DNA of 14,489 bases, from positions 1 through 14,489 of the forward strand of contig DATDGR010000093.1 of the NCBI GenBank assembly GCA_036521995.1, read 5' to 3'. Positions within the stretch are counted from its first letter, which is position 1. The number at the start of each line of letters is the position of its first letter. Under the pieces are notes generated by a model. That model was given only the letters and a program-made list of their open reading frames with translations. It made no database searches and was not told the origin of the DNA. Shown piece after piece: positions 14,089 to 14,489 of the stretch. The stretch is from Gp13-AA77 sp036521995 (GTDB taxonomy: Bacteria > Acidobacteriota > Terriglobia > UBA7540). A program made the translations under genes and the position numbers.

Positions 14089-14489
14089 TCCTACGTCTTG
14101 CCAGTCTTACCACGATCGATCGGTCTCAAGCAAACCTGCGTCGACGGGCGAGTCGCGTCCCGCGGAATGCCGGGCGGGCGCCGTGAGGTGGCCGCTGTTC
14201 CCGCCTTCGGGGGAGTGACTGCCTCGGAAAGGCCGGGTCCGAAGCGAATCGAGCGCCCTCTTGCCCAGATCTTGCCAGAATCGGCGGGTGAGACATTTTT
14301 TGAAGACGCTTGTTTTCTGCAACATCGTGGCTTCGTTCGTAGCTCCATCCGGGGCCTCGAGCGGGTGGCAGCATGCCTCCTGGGGTTCCGGAGGCTCTTC
14401 TTCCCGTGTTTCCCGGAGACCCAGGCATCCGACACCGTGCGGCGCCCGTTCAAATCCCAGACGCCTCCGCCGCCCGCGAGACATTTTTG
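14089..14489. other. Region upstream of the TPR gene without a supportable gene
   Basis: About 400 bases to the window edge. A minus-strand frame of 125 residues (14107-14484, ATG at the window edge) is open but rich in Arg, Gly and Pro, matches nothing I recognise and has no signal or domain, so it is not called. A 6-bp hairpin (GCCTCC/GGAGGC) lies near 14371-14391 without a T-run, and GAGACATTTTT(T)G occurs twice. The TPR gene promoter should be here, but no convincing box pair was found. Confidence 0.45.

Noticed and set aside
14446..14462. tRNA T-loop-like sequence CGTTCAAATCCC
   Set aside because: The flanking bases do not pair as a T-stem, and no anticodon arm or acceptor stem could be fitted around it.

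Overview
The window looks like chromosomal DNA from a GC-rich soil-type bacterium, most likely an Acidobacteriota member of the Solibacter/Bryobacter kind. This is inferred from the gene set: a CRTAC1 (FG-GAP plus ASPIC/UnbV) secreted protein, large periplasmic TPR proteins, a MerR-HTH/TPR fusion, a secreted protease with an HEIGHMLLG-type motif, a PQQ dehydrogenase with an internal cytochrome c domain and a Tat-exported xylose-isomerase-like protein. No phage, plasmid, CRISPR, tRNA or rRNA gene was seen.

Left part (1-3960, all on the minus strand). Reading from right to left there is a secreted zinc metalloprotease, a stand-alone ATP-grasp ligase, a small frameshifted coiled-coil gene, and a YbdK-type (GCS2) carboxylate-amine ligase that runs off the left edge. 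ATP-grasp and GCS2 ligases both make amide bonds from a carboxylate, an amine and ATP, so this trio may belong to a pathway for an unidentified peptide-like metabolite or a protein modification. The long plus-strand reading frames here are antisense shadows.

Middle part (3961-9453, plus strand). A periplasmic Cu/Zn superoxide dismutase is followed by a 556-base gene-free stretch with an AT-rich core full of short repeats. Then come Ku (double-strand break repair, no LigD partner in view), a strong hairpin-plus-T terminator, a MerR-HTH/TPR regulator and a large PQQ-dependent dehydrogenase with a haem c domain inserted in its propeller.

Right part (9454-14489). A Tat-exported sugar phosphate isomerase/epimerase-like protein (minus) is convergent with the PQQ gene and divergent from the CRTAC1 gene (plus). 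Their shared intergenic region holds a good sigma70-like promoter and a perfect 7-bp dyad. The CRTAC1 gene overlaps a convergent exported TPR protein by 17 bases. The last ~400 bases hold no gene I can support.

Most genes are recognisable family members. The points that most deserve checking are the ATP-grasp/GCS2 neighbourhood, two apparent single-base frame disruptions (1362-1774 and near 3960-3973), the structured AT-rich island at 5026-5165, and the terminator between Ku and the HTH-TPR gene.
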